A DNA stretch of 64,000 nucleotides from Oxalobacteraceae bacterium (GCA_030698225.1 JAUYNR010000107.1:28406-92405); one strand, 5' to 3'; positions 25,214 through 37,004 are shown, numbered from the stretch's first letter. Translations and numbers: made by a program. The notes: generated by a model from the sequence alone, not told the origin.

Positions 25214-26953
25214 ATGGAACACACCTTCCCCCTGATCACCACGATTGCCGCCGGCTTCGGCCTGGCGCTGATATTCGGCTTCATCGCCGAGCGGCTCAAG
25301 ACTCCGGCGCTGGTCGGCTACCTGCTCGCCGGCATCATCATCGGCCCGGGAACGCCGGGTTTTGTCGCCGATGTGGAGATCGCATCGCAATTGTCGGAGA
25401 TCGGCGTCATGTTGCTGATGTTCGGCGTCGGGCTGCATTTTTCGCTGGATGACCTGCTCTCGGTCAAGCGCATCGCGCTGCCGGGTGCGGTGGTGCAGAT
25501 GGGCCTGGCGACGGTGCTTGGGATGGGCCTGGCATGGTGGTGGGGCTGGAACTTGGGCGCCGCATTGATCTTCGGACTGTCGCTGTCGTGCGCCAGCACG
25601 GTAGTGCTGCTCAAGGCGCTTGAGGCCAATGGCGTGCTGGACACGATGAACGGGCGCATCGCCGTCGGTTGGCTGGTGGTGGAAGATCTCGCGACGGTAT
25701 TGGTGCTGGTGCTGCTGCCGCCGCTGGCGGGCGTATTGGGCGGCACAGTCGTGCCGGCGGAGGGCGCGGCTCCGCTCTGGCGCACCATCGGCCAGACGCT
25801 GCTGCAAATCTCGGCCTTCATCGCCTTGATGCTGATTGCCGGCCGTCGCGTATTGCCCTGGCTGTTGTGGCAGGTCACGCGCACCGGTTCGCGCGAACTA
25901 TTCACGCTGGCGGTCATCGCGCCGGCGATCGGAATTGCCTATCTTGCCGCGCAATTGTTCGGCGTATCTTTTGCGCTGGGAGCCTTCTTTGCCGGCATGG
26001 TGATGCGGGAGTCCGAGTTCAGCCATCGTGCCGCCGAAGAGTCGCTGCCGCTACGCGATGCGTTCGCAGTGCTGTTCTTTGTCGCTGTCGGCATGCTGTT
26101 CGATCCGGCAGTATTGATGCAGCAGCCATTCCATCTGCTGGGCGTGGTCGCCATCATCATCGTCGGCAAGTCGATCGCGGCGATGGTGCTGGTGCTTGCC
26201 ATGCGTTATCCGCTCAACACCGCGCTGACGGTAGCGGCCAGTCTGGCCCAGATCGGCGAGTTTTCCTTCATCCTGGCCGGGCTCGGGATGTCGCTCGATT
26301 TGCTGCCCGCCGAGGGGCTGAGCCTGATTCTCGGCGGCGCGCTGATTTCGATTGCCCTCAATCCGCTGGTGTTCGCCGCCATCGCGCCGATCAGAAGGTG
26401 GGTTCTGCAACATTCGGAACTGGCACGCCGTCTGGAGCGCCGCGAGGACCCGTTCGCCGAACTGCCGATGAGCACCGATCGCAAGTATCTTGAAGGACAG
26501 GTGGTGCTGGTCGGCCACGGTCGGGTCGGTCGACGGATTGCCAGCGCCTTGATCGAACGCGGGATTCCGTATGTGGTGGTGGAACATAACCGCGAGCAGG
26601 TTGAGGATTTGCGCAAGAAAGGTGTAGCTGCAGTGTCCGGGAATGCAGCCGACCCGGCGGTTCTGATCCAGGCGCACATTGCGGACGCGGCGATGCTGGT
26701 GATCGCGACTCCGGACCCGATCGGCGTGCGCAAGATGGCCGAAACCGCACGCGCGCTCAACCCGAACATAGAAATTGTGCTGCGCAGCCACAGCGAGGAC
26801 GAGTCGCAACTGCTGCGCAAAGATGCGGTCGGCACGGTGTTTTTTGGCGAAGAGGAGCTCGCCAAGGGCATGATGCACCATGTATTGCAGCGCTTCGCTC
26901 CGCCACCGGCAGCGTCGGCGCATGGGCATGGTGCGGGCTCCGAACACGCATGA
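25214..26953 (+). CDS. ybaL: CPA2 family cation:proton antiporter, YbaL/KefB-like
   Basis: This 579-residue protein has about 12 transmembrane helices in the first 380 residues and a C-terminal cytoplasmic TrkA-N/RCK domain from about 420 (VVLVGHGRVGRRIASALIER). The N-terminus (LITTIAAGFGLALIFGFIAE, LVGYLLAGIIIGPGTPGF) and IAVGWLVVEDLATVL closely follow E. coli YbaL. Such proteins exchange K+ or Na+ for protons, and the RCK domain senses NAD(H) or a related nucleotide. The C-terminus is His-rich (HGHGAGSEHA), which may bind metal. It stands alone, 72 bp after the integrase gene. Confidence 0.9.
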   Translation: MEHTFPLITTIAAGFGLALIFGFIAERLKTPALVGYLLAGIIIGPGTPGFVADVEIASQLSEIGVMLLMFGVGLHFSLDDLLSVKRIALPGAVVQMGLATVLGMGLAWWWGWNLGAALIFGLSLSCASTVVLLKALEANGVLDTMNGRIAVGWLVVEDLATVLVLVLLPPLAGVLGGTVVPAEGAAPLWRTIGQTLLQISAFIALMLIAGRRVLPWLLWQVTRTGSRELFTLAVIAPAIGIAYLAAQLFGVSFALGAFFAGMVMRESEFSHRAAEESLPLRDAFAVLFFVAVGMLFDPAVLMQQPFHLLGVVAIIIVGKSIAAMVLVLAMRYPLNTALTVAASLAQIGEFSFILAGLGMSLDLLPAEGLSLILGGALISIALNPLVFAAIAPIRRWVLQHSELARRLERREDPFAELPMSTDRKYLEGQVVLVGHGRVGRRIASALIERGIPYVVVEHNREQVEDLRKKGVAAVSGNAADPAVLIQAHIADAAMLVIATPDPIGVRKMAETARALNPNIEIVLRSHSEDESQLLRKDAVGTVFFGEEELAKGMMHHVLQRFAPPPAASAHGHGAGSEHA

Positions 26954-27356
26954 AGCGCAAGCGCAGGGAATCGTAATTCCACTTCTACCGGTGCAAGGCG
27001 CGTCATCAGCTTGGTGCGCCTGGTGGCGAGTTTTTCCACCAGCAGCCCGGTCCAGACGACCTTGACCCATTCGAGCGCCGACAGAATGCCTGCATCGCAT
27101 CCGTTGACAGCCTGCCACATCGCGCAGGCAGGAAATCGCAGCCGGTTTCTCCGTTTCAAGAAGTGCTGCACTTTGTGCCAGCGCAATACTGGCGCTCCCT
27201 TGTTGATGATACTGATACAAGAAATCCCGACTTCCGGGCTGGATTGCATCCGTTCAAGATGTGCGGCATGTTTGCTCAAGCCAGCCATCCATTGGAATGG
27301 GGCGGTCGCATGCATCCGCGTTTCGTAGCGAATCTGCCAATCGTTATAGGTGAACC
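26954..27356. other. 403-bp region upstream of lon without a supported gene
   Basis: Several open frames cross this stretch on both strands, but all continue into neighbouring genes in antisense and none shows a domain. I looked for a sigma-32-type promoter for lon (CTTGAA with CCCAT-like -10) and did not find a convincing one. Confidence 0.5.
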
Positions 27357-29792
<2,436 letters not shown>

Positions 29793-29830
29793 CTTCGGCG
29801 TTGCGTTCCAGTGCAAGCGGCTGACATCGC

Positions 29831-29868
29831 CCCCTCTCCCGCTTGCGGGAAAGGGCCGGGGAGAGGGT
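29831..29868 (+). repeat. CTCTCCC/GGGAGAG hairpin repeat, copy 1
   Basis: CCCCTCTCCCGCTTGCGGGA is followed by AAGGGCCGGGGAGAGGGT. A second copy in opposite orientation lies at 29952-29992 and a third at 47130-47178. It sits just after lon, where the hairpin could act in transcription termination, although no T-run follows. Confidence 0.7.
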
Positions 29869-29951
29869 GTTTGCAATGACCACGGCGGACCAAAACAAGG
29901 CGCAACTATGATGGCAGTGCCACGAAATGCGGCGCTAGGAGTATTTGCTAA

Positions 29952-29992
29952 GACCCTCTCCCTAACCCTCTCCCGCGCGCGGGAGAGGGAAC
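29952..29992 (-). repeat. CTCTCCC/GGGAGAG hairpin repeat, copy 2 (inverted)
   Basis: ACCCTCTCCCTAACCCTCTC is followed by CCGCGCGCGGGAGAGGGAAC. The inner CCCTCTCCCGCG-CGCGGGAGAGGG is a perfect palindrome. Relative to copy 1 it is inverted, so the pair brackets 29869-29951. Confidence 0.7.
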
Positions 29993-30040
29993 TCAAACAG
30001 TCCTCCCGTAGTGAGTGGCCTGAATAGCAAACTACCCTCT

Positions 30041-30072
30041 ATTTTCGTGTCTTTCGTGCTTTTCGTGGACTG
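30041..30072 (-). repeat. CACGAAA interspersed repeat, copy 3
   Basis: On the plus strand it reads ATTTTCGTGTCTTTCGTG then CTTTTCGTGGACTG, the inverse of copies 1 and 4, ending 53 bp before the chromate transporter start. Confidence 0.75.
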
Positions 30073-30124
30073 CCGCTTTGGATGACCCGGTTTTCGATTA
30101 CCATCCTGCTGATCAAATATCAGG

Positions 30125-31354
30125 ATGCCGCACATGTTATCGATCGAAATTGAAACCGGGAAGACCATGCCTGCCAGCGCAGGGGTAGTTTTTATCGCCT
30201 TCCTGCGCCTGGGGTTGACTTCGTTTGGCGGCCCGATTGCGCACCTCGGATACTTTCGCGACGAGTTCGTCACGCGCCGGCGCTGGCTCAGCGAACACAG
30301 TTACGCCGACCTGGTTGCCTTGTGCCAGTTCCTGCCCGGCCCCGCCAGCAGCCAGGTCGGCATCGCGATCGGCTTGAGCCGCGCCGGATTCGCCGGTGCG
30401 CTGGCCGCCTGGGCCGGCTTCACCCTGCCCTCGGCGCTGCTGCTGATTCTATTCGCGCAGGGCCTGTCAGGCTGGGGTGATGCGGTTCCCTTGGGTCTGC
30501 TGCACGGCCTGAAAGTGGTTGCTGTTGCAGTAGTGGCGCAAGCGGTGTGGGGCATGGCACGCACCCTGTGCACCGATCGCGCGCGCATCACGATTGCCGC
30601 GGCTGCCGCCTGCACCGCACTGCTGTGGCCGACCGCCTGGGGCCAGGTCGGCGTGATCGCCGCCGCCGCCGTGCTGGGCCTGTTCCTGTTCAAGCCGGTG
30701 CCGGACGGCAACCATGAGCCGCTGCCGCTGATGATCGGGCGCCGCACCGCGGCCATGCTGCTCGGGCTGTTTTTCGCGCTGCTGCTGGGTTTGCCTGTCT
30801 GGGTGCAAGTCTGGCCGAATCAGGCGCTGGCGATGGTCGATGCGTTTTACCGCGCCGGCGCGCTGGTGTTCGGCGGCGGCCATGTGGTGTTGCCGTTATT
30901 GCAGGCCGAGGTAGTGCCGAACGGCTGGGTCTCGAATACGACCTTTCTGGCCGGCTACGGCGCGGCGCAAGCGGTTCCCGGTCCGCTGTTTACCTTTGCG
31001 GCCTTTCTCGGCGCGGCGATGAAAGCCACGCCCAACGGCGTGTCCGGCGGCCTGCTGTGTCTGCTTGCGATCTTCCTGCCATCGTTTCTGCTGGTGGCCG
31101 GCGTGCTGCCGTTCTGGGAACAGTTGCGGCGTCAGGTCCGCACCCGCGCCGCGCTTGCCGCCATCAATGCGGCGGTGGTCGGCTTGCTGCTGGCGGCGTT
31201 CTACAACCCGGTCTGGACCAATGCGGTGCAGGCGCCGAGCGACTTCGGCCTGGCGCTGGTCGCATTCGTCGCGCTGATGTTCTGGAAGCTGCCACCCTGG
31301 CTGGTCGTGCTGGGGTGCGGCATGGCCGGCTGGCTGCTGAGTGCCCTGCTGTGA
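30125..31354 (+). CDS. chrA: Chromate efflux transporter ChrA
   Basis: This 409-residue long-chain CHR-family transporter has two homologous halves of about six helices each. The family motif in the first half is LGLTSFGGPIAHLGYF with CQFLPGPASSQ. The second half has VFGGGHVVLPLLQ and GAAQAVPGPLFTFAAF. ChrA exports chromate, probably as a proton or sulfate antiporter. The start is ambiguous between ATGs at 30125, 30134 (AGGA upstream) and 30167 (GGGAAG upstream). No chrB regulator or other chr gene is adjacent, so it is probably a stand-alone resistance gene. Confidence 0.92.
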   Translation: MPHMLSIEIETGKTMPASAGVVFIAFLRLGLTSFGGPIAHLGYFRDEFVTRRRWLSEHSYADLVALCQFLPGPASSQVGIAIGLSRAGFAGALAAWAGFTLPSALLLILFAQGLSGWGDAVPLGLLHGLKVVAVAVVAQAVWGMARTLCTDRARITIAAAAACTALLWPTAWGQVGVIAAAAVLGLFLFKPVPDGNHEPLPLMIGRRTAAMLLGLFFALLLGLPVWVQVWPNQALAMVDAFYRAGALVFGGGHVVLPLLQAEVVPNGWVSNTTFLAGYGAAQAVPGPLFTFAAFLGAAMKATPNGVSGGLLCLLAIFLPSFLLVAGVLPFWEQLRRQVRTRAALAAINAAVVGLLLAAFYNPVWTNAVQAPSDFGLALVAFVALMFWKLPPWLVVLGCGMAGWLLSALL

Positions 31355-31389
31355 CATCGCAGCGCGATACACTGCAGATCGGAGCCATT

Positions 31390-31475
31390 CAATATACTGA
31401 ATCATGTATTTTTAAACACGCATTTATACATTGCGGTAAATGCACTATTTTTACATATACTCCTTATATTTCATG
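31390..31475 (+). repeat. GCGG/TACTCC A+T-rich element, copy b
   Basis: CGCA begins at 31419, TGCGG at 31432 and TACTCC at 31458, with the same 14- and 25-base spacings as copies a, c and e. It lies between chrA and the MFS gene. Confidence 0.65.
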
Positions 31476-31502
31476 GCTTACGCAAAATATTGTGGATTAT
31501 CA

Positions 31503-31557
31503 GTAGTGCAGGCCTCCGTGCCTGCACCGGGCCGCAGGCACGGAGGCCTGCGCTACT
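31503..31557. repeat. ~52-bp hairpin repeat, copy A
   Basis: AGTGCAGGCCTCCGTGCCTG pairs with a downstream CAGGCACGGAGGCCTGCGCT across a short CACCGGGCCG loop. Nearly the same hairpin occurs at 37055-37110 and 62986-63035. It lies 30 bp before the MFS start. Confidence 0.85.
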
Positions 31558-31588
31558 TGATATTGCGTAAGTCCTATATTTTCTAAAA

Positions 31589-32794
31589 ATGACAGACGCC
31601 GGAAAATTCCGCACGCTGCGCCAGATTCCGTCCGGTATCTGGGCGCTCGGCGTGGTCAGCCTGCTGATGGACGTTTCATCCGAGATGGTGCATGCGCTGC
31701 TGCCGCTGTTCATGGTCGTCACGCTGGGCACCAGCGTATTCACCGTCGGCCTGATCGAAGGTGCGGCCGAGGCGACGGCCTTGATCGTCAAGGTATTTTC
31801 AGGGGTATTGAGCGACTATCTGGGCAAGCGCAAGGGCCTGGCGGTGTTCGGCTACGGCCTGGCCGCGCTGACCAAGCCGATCTTCGCGCTGGCCTCCGGC
31901 ATCGGCTGGATCATGGGCGCGCGCCTGCTGGACCGGGTCGGCAAGGGGATTCGGGGCGCGCCGCGCGATGCGCTGGTGGCCGACCTGACGCCGCCGCATC
32001 TGCGCGGCGCGGCGTTCGGGCTGCGCCAGTCGCTCGATACGGTGGGCGCATTTCTCGGCCCTTTGACTGCGATGGGACTGATGCTGCTGTGGGCCAATGA
32101 TTTCAGGGCCGTATTCTGGGTCGCCACGGTGCCTGCGGTGCTGGCGGTCGTGCTGTTGATCGTCGGCGTGCAGGAACCCGAGCGAAAAGTTACCGGAGCC
32201 CCGGAAAAACGCACAAATCCGATCCGCTGGGATAATCTCAAACGCATGGGGCGCGACTACTGGTGGGTGGTGATCATCGGCGCGGTATTCACGCTGGCGC
32301 GTTTCAGCGAGGCATTCTTGCTGCTGCGCGCGCAACAGGGCGGCATGGCGCTGGCCTGGGTGCCGCTGATCATGGTGGCGATGAACGTGGTGTATGCGCT
32401 GTCGGCCTATCCGTTCGGCAAACTGTCCGACAGCGTCAGCCATACCCGCCTGCTGGCAGCCGGCTTGCTGGTGTTGATCGCGGCCGATATCGTGCTGGCC
32501 AGCAGCAATGCATGGCCGGTGGTGTTGCTGGGCGTGCTGCTGTGGGGCTTGCACATGGGCATGACGCAAGGCTTGCTGGCCGCGATGGTGGCAGCTACCG
32601 CACCGGCCGATCTACGCGGCACCGCATTCGGCTTTTTCAATCTCGCCAGCGGACTGGCGATGCTGGTGGCCAGCCCGCTGGCCGGCTGGCTATGGGATGG
32701 CTACGGCGCATCGTTTACTTTTTATGCGGGAGCGGTATTTTGCGGCGCGGCGCTGTTGCTGATGCTGGCCGATCTGCGGCGCAGAGCCGGATAA
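31589..32794 (+). CDS. MFS transporter of unknown substrate
   Basis: This 401-residue protein has about 12 transmembrane helices in two halves. The loop between helices 2 and 3 has FSGVLSDYLGKRKGL, the MFS signature, and a second conserved segment is GARLLDRVGKGIRGAPRDAL, typical of a group of MFS exporters annotated only as transporters. Helix 5 has LRQSLDTVGAFLGPL. There is no clear Shine-Dalgarno sequence before the ATG. The chromate exporter upstream and the loss of any regulator make a resistance or metabolite-efflux role possible but unproven. Confidence 0.85.
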   Translation: MTDAGKFRTLRQIPSGIWALGVVSLLMDVSSEMVHALLPLFMVVTLGTSVFTVGLIEGAAEATALIVKVFSGVLSDYLGKRKGLAVFGYGLAALTKPIFALASGIGWIMGARLLDRVGKGIRGAPRDALVADLTPPHLRGAAFGLRQSLDTVGAFLGPLTAMGLMLLWANDFRAVFWVATVPAVLAVVLLIVGVQEPERKVTGAPEKRTNPIRWDNLKRMGRDYWWVVIIGAVFTLARFSEAFLLLRAQQGGMALAWVPLIMVAMNVVYALSAYPFGKLSDSVSHTRLLAAGLLVLIAADIVLASSNAWPVVLLGVLLWGLHMGMTQGLLAAMVAATAPADLRGTAFGFFNLASGLAMLVASPLAGWLWDGYGASFTFYAGAVFCGAALLLMLADLRRRAG

Positions 32795-32813
32795 GCACAG
32801 ACTGCAGATTGCC

Positions 32814-33371
32814 TTATTCCGCAGCGAACAGGCGGGCCCAGCCGTCATGCCCGAGGCCACGCAGGGTCTCGATGTTTTTTTCGAAGATATCATCGGTTTG
32901 CGGATACGCGGCCACCGCCTTTTCGATGCTTTCCTCGCGCAGCAGGTGCAAGGTCGGATACGGCGAACGGTTGGTGTAGTTGTCGATATCGTCCGCCGCG
33001 GTGCCGTCGAACTGGTATTGCGGATGAAAGCTCGCCACCTGCAGCACGCCGCCCAGCTCCATGTCCTCGACCGCCGCATCGGCCACATCGAGAAAATCGT
33101 TGTAATCGAGAAAATCTGTCAGCGTGCCCGGGTGGATCAGCAGCGTGGTTTCGATCTGCTCCGCTGGAGATTCGGCCAGCGTTTCCAATTCGACGATCAA
33201 GTCCGCAAGCAGCGCCTCCGGCGTGGCCGCCGCGCTGACCACGTAACGGATCTGGTTCTTCACATGCACCGCCTTGGCAAACGGGCACAGATTCAGGCCG
33301 ATCACGGCCTTCTCCAGCCACTTCTGCGTATCTGCGATGATTTCTTCAGGGGTATTCGCGCTGCTGGTCAT
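32814..33371 (-). CDS. DUF1415 family protein
   Basis: This 185-residue soluble protein matches the DUF1415 family in sequence and length. It has WLEKAVIGLNLCPFAKAVHV near the N-terminus, with a conserved Cys-Pro, then TLLIHPGTLTDFLDYNDFLD, an acidic central segment, and ASFHPQYQFDG followed by NRSPYPTLHLLREESIEKAV. The family is widespread in proteobacteria with no established function. It is convergent with the MFS gene (19 bp apart) and 119 bp from the NYN-type gene. Confidence 0.9.
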   Translation of the reverse strand: MTSSANTPEEIIADTQKWLEKAVIGLNLCPFAKAVHVKNQIRYVVSAAATPEALLADLIVELETLAESPAEQIETTLLIHPGTLTDFLDYNDFLDVADAAVEDMELGGVLQVASFHPQYQFDGTAADDIDNYTNRSPYPTLHLLREESIEKAVAAYPQTDDIFEKNIETLRGLGHDGWARLFAAE

Positions 33372-33490
33372 GGGCTGGTCTTTTCTGCAATGGGATTCGA
33401 ACCTGTGCTTATAACATCAAACCAGAATCGGCAGCGGATGGCGGGCTTTTAATCCGCAGGCACACAGTTCGAGTAATAAAGTTACTACCC

Positions 33491-34099
33491 CTACTGATAA
33501 CTCACCTTTCCGTCGGAAATCTTAACAACACCACGCTGTGTGAGTTGGTCTAACAACCCTTCGATTTCATCGTCACCAAGTTGATTAACGAAAAGAGCTT
33601 TAAGACTGCTGCCGAGGGTTTTTAACGTCCTTGGCTTAGAAGAACCTCGCTTTTCTAGATTTTCGATCACAGCATCGACCTTCTCTTGTACCGACTTAGC
33701 ATTGGAGATTTTTATCAGAGGTATATCGGTAACTGAAGCAGAGCGCTGACAAAGTATCTTTTGTCCTTTGAGATATTTGATCAAAGGATCGAAACCTTTA
33801 TCTTTGGAAATGATGTGAAAGAAAGCATCGGCGCTTTCCGCGGCAAGCCTGCCAACATAGTAAGCAATGTGAAAGTCGAGCGCGTTGCTGCCGTTCCCTT
33901 CGATTTCTATATATTCAGCATCCGACCCAAAAGGCTGAAGCGCAATCGCCATTTCTCGCGGAATCTTCGTTTGATTACTGCCTAAAAAAATTTTAACTTT
34001 GAACAGGCCGCCAGTCAGTAAACTCAAGTTTTTTGGTTGGACATTTTCGAAGTCAACCAATACGAAATTTGTTCTCAAGGTGTTCCTCGATTCATGCAA
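33491..34099 (-). CDS. NYN/PIN-like domain protein, A+T-rich
   Basis: This 202-residue protein's first ~130 residues resemble an NYN/PIN-like nuclease fold: FVLVDFENVQPKNLSLL with a conserved Asp, then NGSNALDFHIAYYVGRLA and HIISKDKGFDPLIKYLKG with further acidic residues. These are spaced like the metal-binding residues of PIN-type ribonucleases. The C-terminal ~60 residues form a small helical or winged domain. Codon use is clearly more A+T-rich than that of its neighbours, suggesting transfer. RNA cleavage, possibly in defence or RNA turnover, is inference; no partner toxin or antitoxin gene is adjacent. Confidence 0.75.
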   Translation of the reverse strand: MHESRNTLRTNFVLVDFENVQPKNLSLLTGGLFKVKIFLGSNQTKIPREMAIALQPFGSDAEYIEIEGNGSNALDFHIAYYVGRLAAESADAFFHIISKDKGFDPLIKYLKGQKILCQRSASVTDIPLIKISNAKSVQEKVDAVIENLEKRGSSKPRTLKTLGSSLKALFVNQLGDDEIEGLLDQLTQRGVVKISDGKVSYQ

Positions 34100-34210
34100 C
34101 GATGAATTCAGATTCTATCTGTTAAGCACCATTCGTTGTAAATCTTAAGAGTGCCATGACACTTCTGGCGAGTGCGGATGAAAGATTACGAGTGAGGACG
34201 ATCAACAATG

Positions 34211-34240
34211 CAAAAACCGGCCGCAGCCGGTTTTTTGCAT
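34211..34240. terminator. Bidirectional intrinsic terminator after aceB
   Basis: CAAAAACCGGCCGCAGCCGG is followed by TTTTTTG. The hairpin CCGGC-CGCA-GCCGG is flanked by A and T runs on both strands. It lies 20 bp beyond the aceB stop and would serve the minus-strand transcript. Confidence 0.85.
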
Positions 34241-34259
34241 TGGAACTACCAGGAAACCG

Positions 34260-35846
34260 TTAGATTTCCTCGTATAACGGCAAGGTCAGGAATTCGGCGA
34301 AGTCTTCCGAGGTCGACATTTCTTCGAAAATCTGCGCGGCGCGGTCGTAGGTCGGGCCGCTGCCGGCAACTTCCTTGACCTTGACCAGTTCTTCCGGAAT
34401 CATCGCGCGCACCATGTCGGCGCTGACCTTGCGGCCGTCTTCCAGCACGCCCTTGCTGGAGCGTATCCACTGCCAGACTTGCGAGCGGCTGATTTCTGCG
34501 GTGGCCGCGTCTTCCATCAGGTTGTGGATCGGCACGCAACCGTTGCCTGCCAGCCATGCGCCGAGGTAGTGGATGCCGACGTTGATGTTGTAGCGCAGGC
34601 CGGCTTCGGTGATCGGCGCTTCCGGCTGGAAGTTCAGCAGGTCGGCCGCAGTCACATTGACGTCGGGACGCTGTTTTTCGATCTGGTTCTTCTTGTCGCC
34701 CAGCACTTTCGTGAACTCGCCCATCGCCAGCTCGACTAAGCCCGGATGTGCGACCCAGCCGCCGTCGTAACCGTCGGTGGCGTCGCGTGCCTTGTCCACG
34801 CGCACGCCGCCCATCGCGATGTCGTTCTTGGCCGGATCGTTCTTGATCGGGATCAGCGCCGCCATGCCGCCGATCGCCGGTGCGTTGCGCTTGTGGCAGG
34901 TTTTCAGCAACAGCAGCGCGTAGGAACGCATGAACGGTGCGGTCATCGTTACCTTGGCACGGTCGGCCAGGCAGAAATCCTTGTTGTTCTTGAACTTCTT
35001 GATGCAGGAAAAGATGTAGTCCCAGCGGCCGGCGTTCAGGCCGCTTGAGTGTTCGCGCAGTTCATACAGGATTTCGTCCATCTCGAATGCGGCCAGGATG
35101 GTTTCGATCAGCACGGTGGCCTTGATCGTGCCTTGCGGCAGGCCGAGTTCGTTTTGCGTCATCACGAAGATGTCGTTCCACAGCCGCGCTTCCAGATGGC
35201 TTTCCAGCTTCGGCAGGTAGAAGTAGGGGCCGGCGCCGCGCGCCAGTTGCTCCTTGGCGTTGTGGAACATGAACAGCGCGAAGTCGAAAACGCCGCCGGG
35301 AATGCGCTTGCCGTCGACCAGCACGTGCTTCTCGTCCAGATGCCAGCCGCGCGGGCGCACCACCAGCGTGGCGACGGTGTCGTTGAGCTTGTAGCTCTTG
35401 CCGCCCTGTTCCAGCGTGATGGTCTTGCGGACCGCTTCTTTCATGTTGATCTGGCCGGTGATCTGGTTTTCCCAGTTCGGGGTGTTCGAATCCTCGAAGT
35501 CGGTCATGTAGCTGTCGGCACCGGAATTCAGTGCGTTGATGACCATCTTGCGCTCGACCGGGCCGGTGATTTCGACCCGGCGGCATTCCAGCGCGGCCGG
35601 GATCGGTGCGATTTTCCAGTCGCCGTTGCGGATATGTGCGGTTTCCGGCAGGAAGTCGGGCAATTTGCCGGCGTCGAGTTCATTGGCGCGCACCACGCGG
35701 GCGGCCAGCAATTCCTGGCGGCGCGGTTCGAACGCGCGGGTCAGCTTGGCGACCAGCGCCAGCGCTTCCGGGGTCAGAATCTGTGCGTAGCCGGGGGCGA
35801 TTTCGCCCTTGATTTCCATGCCTGCTGGCAATTGGAGTTGGGTCAT
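34260..35846 (-). CDS. aceB: Malate synthase A
   Basis: This 528-residue enzyme condenses glyoxylate with acetyl-CoA to give malate in the glyoxylate bypass. The length fits the A isoform (about 530) rather than G (about 720). Visible segments are the N-terminal MEIKGEIAPGYAQILTPEAL, GADSYMTDFEDSNTPNWENQ, which is part of the active-site barrel, VLVRPRGW-like VVRPRGWHLDEKH, LNAGRWDYIFSCIKKFKNN, and a C-terminal cap with YLGAWLAGNGCVPIHNLMED. Isocitrate lyase is not in the window. The divergent LysR gene 198 bp upstream is a candidate regulator, and an intrinsic terminator follows. Confidence 0.95.
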   Translation of the reverse strand: MTQLQLPAGMEIKGEIAPGYAQILTPEALALVAKLTRAFEPRRQELLAARVVRANELDAGKLPDFLPETAHIRNGDWKIAPIPAALECRRVEITGPVERKMVINALNSGADSYMTDFEDSNTPNWENQITGQINMKEAVRKTITLEQGGKSYKLNDTVATLVVRPRGWHLDEKHVLVDGKRIPGGVFDFALFMFHNAKEQLARGAGPYFYLPKLESHLEARLWNDIFVMTQNELGLPQGTIKATVLIETILAAFEMDEILYELREHSSGLNAGRWDYIFSCIKKFKNNKDFCLADRAKVTMTAPFMRSYALLLLKTCHKRNAPAIGGMAALIPIKNDPAKNDIAMGGVRVDKARDATDGYDGGWVAHPGLVELAMGEFTKVLGDKKNQIEKQRPDVNVTAADLLNFQPEAPITEAGLRYNINVGIHYLGAWLAGNGCVPIHNLMEDAATAEISRSQVWQWIRSSKGVLEDGRKVSADMVRAMIPEELVKVKEVAGSGPTYDRAAQIFEEMSTSEDFAEFLTLPLYEEI

Positions 35847-36044
35847 GGTGTGCTCCTGAAAGTTGATTTCGGTTTGGCGTCGCTATGCGCGACAAGAGGT
35901 TTAAGGCGGTTCGGTTAATGATTTTACGATGCGATTGGAATCAAGTATATTAGATAAAAAAGGCGCAAACAAAACGATTTATAAATTTATTATTGCGTTT
36001 TAGTCACAAACAGACAATAAACCGGCAGCGAGAATAGCAGCATC
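35847..36044. promoter_or_regulatory. aceB / lysR divergent promoter region
   Basis: This is a 198-bp region between divergent starts. An A+T-rich part contains the palindrome ATAAATTTAT (35981-35990), fitting a LysR-type T-N11-A box loosely. GGAGCACACC precedes aceB as a good ribosome binding site. A LysR operator is inference. Confidence 0.45.
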
Positions 36045-36950
36045 ATGGACCATTTCAAGCAGATTTCCACCTTCGTCGAAGCCGCCACCCGCGGCAGCCT
36101 GTCCGCCGCTGCCAGGGCCGAAGGCATCGCGCCGGCGATGATAGGCCGGCGGCTCGATGCGCTGGAGCAGCGGCTGGGCGTCAAGCTGTTGCAGCGCACC
36201 ACCCGCAAGATCGCCCTCACCAACGAAGGCGCTGCCTTCCTCGAAGACTGCCAGCGCATCCTGGCCGACCTCGAAGATGCCGAATCCGCGGTCGCCGCAG
36301 GCAGTGCCCGCGCCAGCGGCCATCTCAGCATTTCGGCGCCGGCCGGCTTTGGGCGGATGCATGTGGCGCCATTGCTGCCGTCTTTTTTGGCCGAGCATCG
36401 GGATATCGCATTGAACCTGAATCTGAACGACCGGCTGGTCGATCTGATCGGCGAAGGGATCGATGTCGCGATCCGGATCGCGACGCTGGCCGATTCGAAT
36501 CTGGTCGGCGTCAAGCTGGCCGACAATAAGCGCGTGGTGGTCGTGGCGCCGTCTTACCTCAAGAAAAACGGCGCGCCGCAAGTTCCGGATGATCTGGCCG
36601 GACACAACTGCCTGGCGCTGCCCAGCGACGGCAGCCAGCGCGGCTGGACCTTCCGCCAGAATGGCAAAAACATCACGCTCAAGGTCGCCGGCAATATGGT
36701 CTGCAACGACGGCGAGGTGTTGCACCATTGGGCGCTGGCCGGCCGCGGTCTGGCGTGGCGCTCGATGTGGGAAGTCCGAAGCGCGCTGGAATCCGGTCAG
36801 CTGGTGACGGTGCTCGACGAGTTCGCCGCTCCCGGCAATGATATTTACGCGGTATTTGCGCAACGCCAGCATCTGCCGTTGCGGATCCGGGCCTTCATCG
36901 ACTTTCTGCGGCACGTGTATGCACAGGCGGATTACTGGAAAAAGCATTAA
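36045..36950 (+). CDS. LysR-family transcriptional regulator
   Basis: This 301-residue protein has an N-terminal winged helix-turn-helix (FKQISTFVEAATRGSLSAAA, then LDALEQRLGVKLLQRTTRKI) and a periplasmic-binding-protein-like effector domain from about residue 90. It is divergent from aceB, the classical LysR arrangement, so control of malate synthase or of itself is likely. It belongs to the CrgA/DsdC-like subgroup by general look (HLSISAPAGFGRMHVAPLLP). The effector cannot be deduced. Confidence 0.9.
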   Translation: MDHFKQISTFVEAATRGSLSAAARAEGIAPAMIGRRLDALEQRLGVKLLQRTTRKIALTNEGAAFLEDCQRILADLEDAESAVAAGSARASGHLSISAPAGFGRMHVAPLLPSFLAEHRDIALNLNLNDRLVDLIGEGIDVAIRIATLADSNLVGVKLADNKRVVVVAPSYLKKNGAPQVPDDLAGHNCLALPSDGSQRGWTFRQNGKNITLKVAGNMVCNDGEVLHHWALAGRGLAWRSMWEVRSALESGQLVTVLDEFAAPGNDIYAVFAQRQHLPLRIRAFIDFLRHVYAQADYWKKH

Positions 36951-37004
36951 GTGGCGGCTCAGGGCATTTGCTACCCTGAGTACGGCACATGTAAGACCTG
37001 AAAA

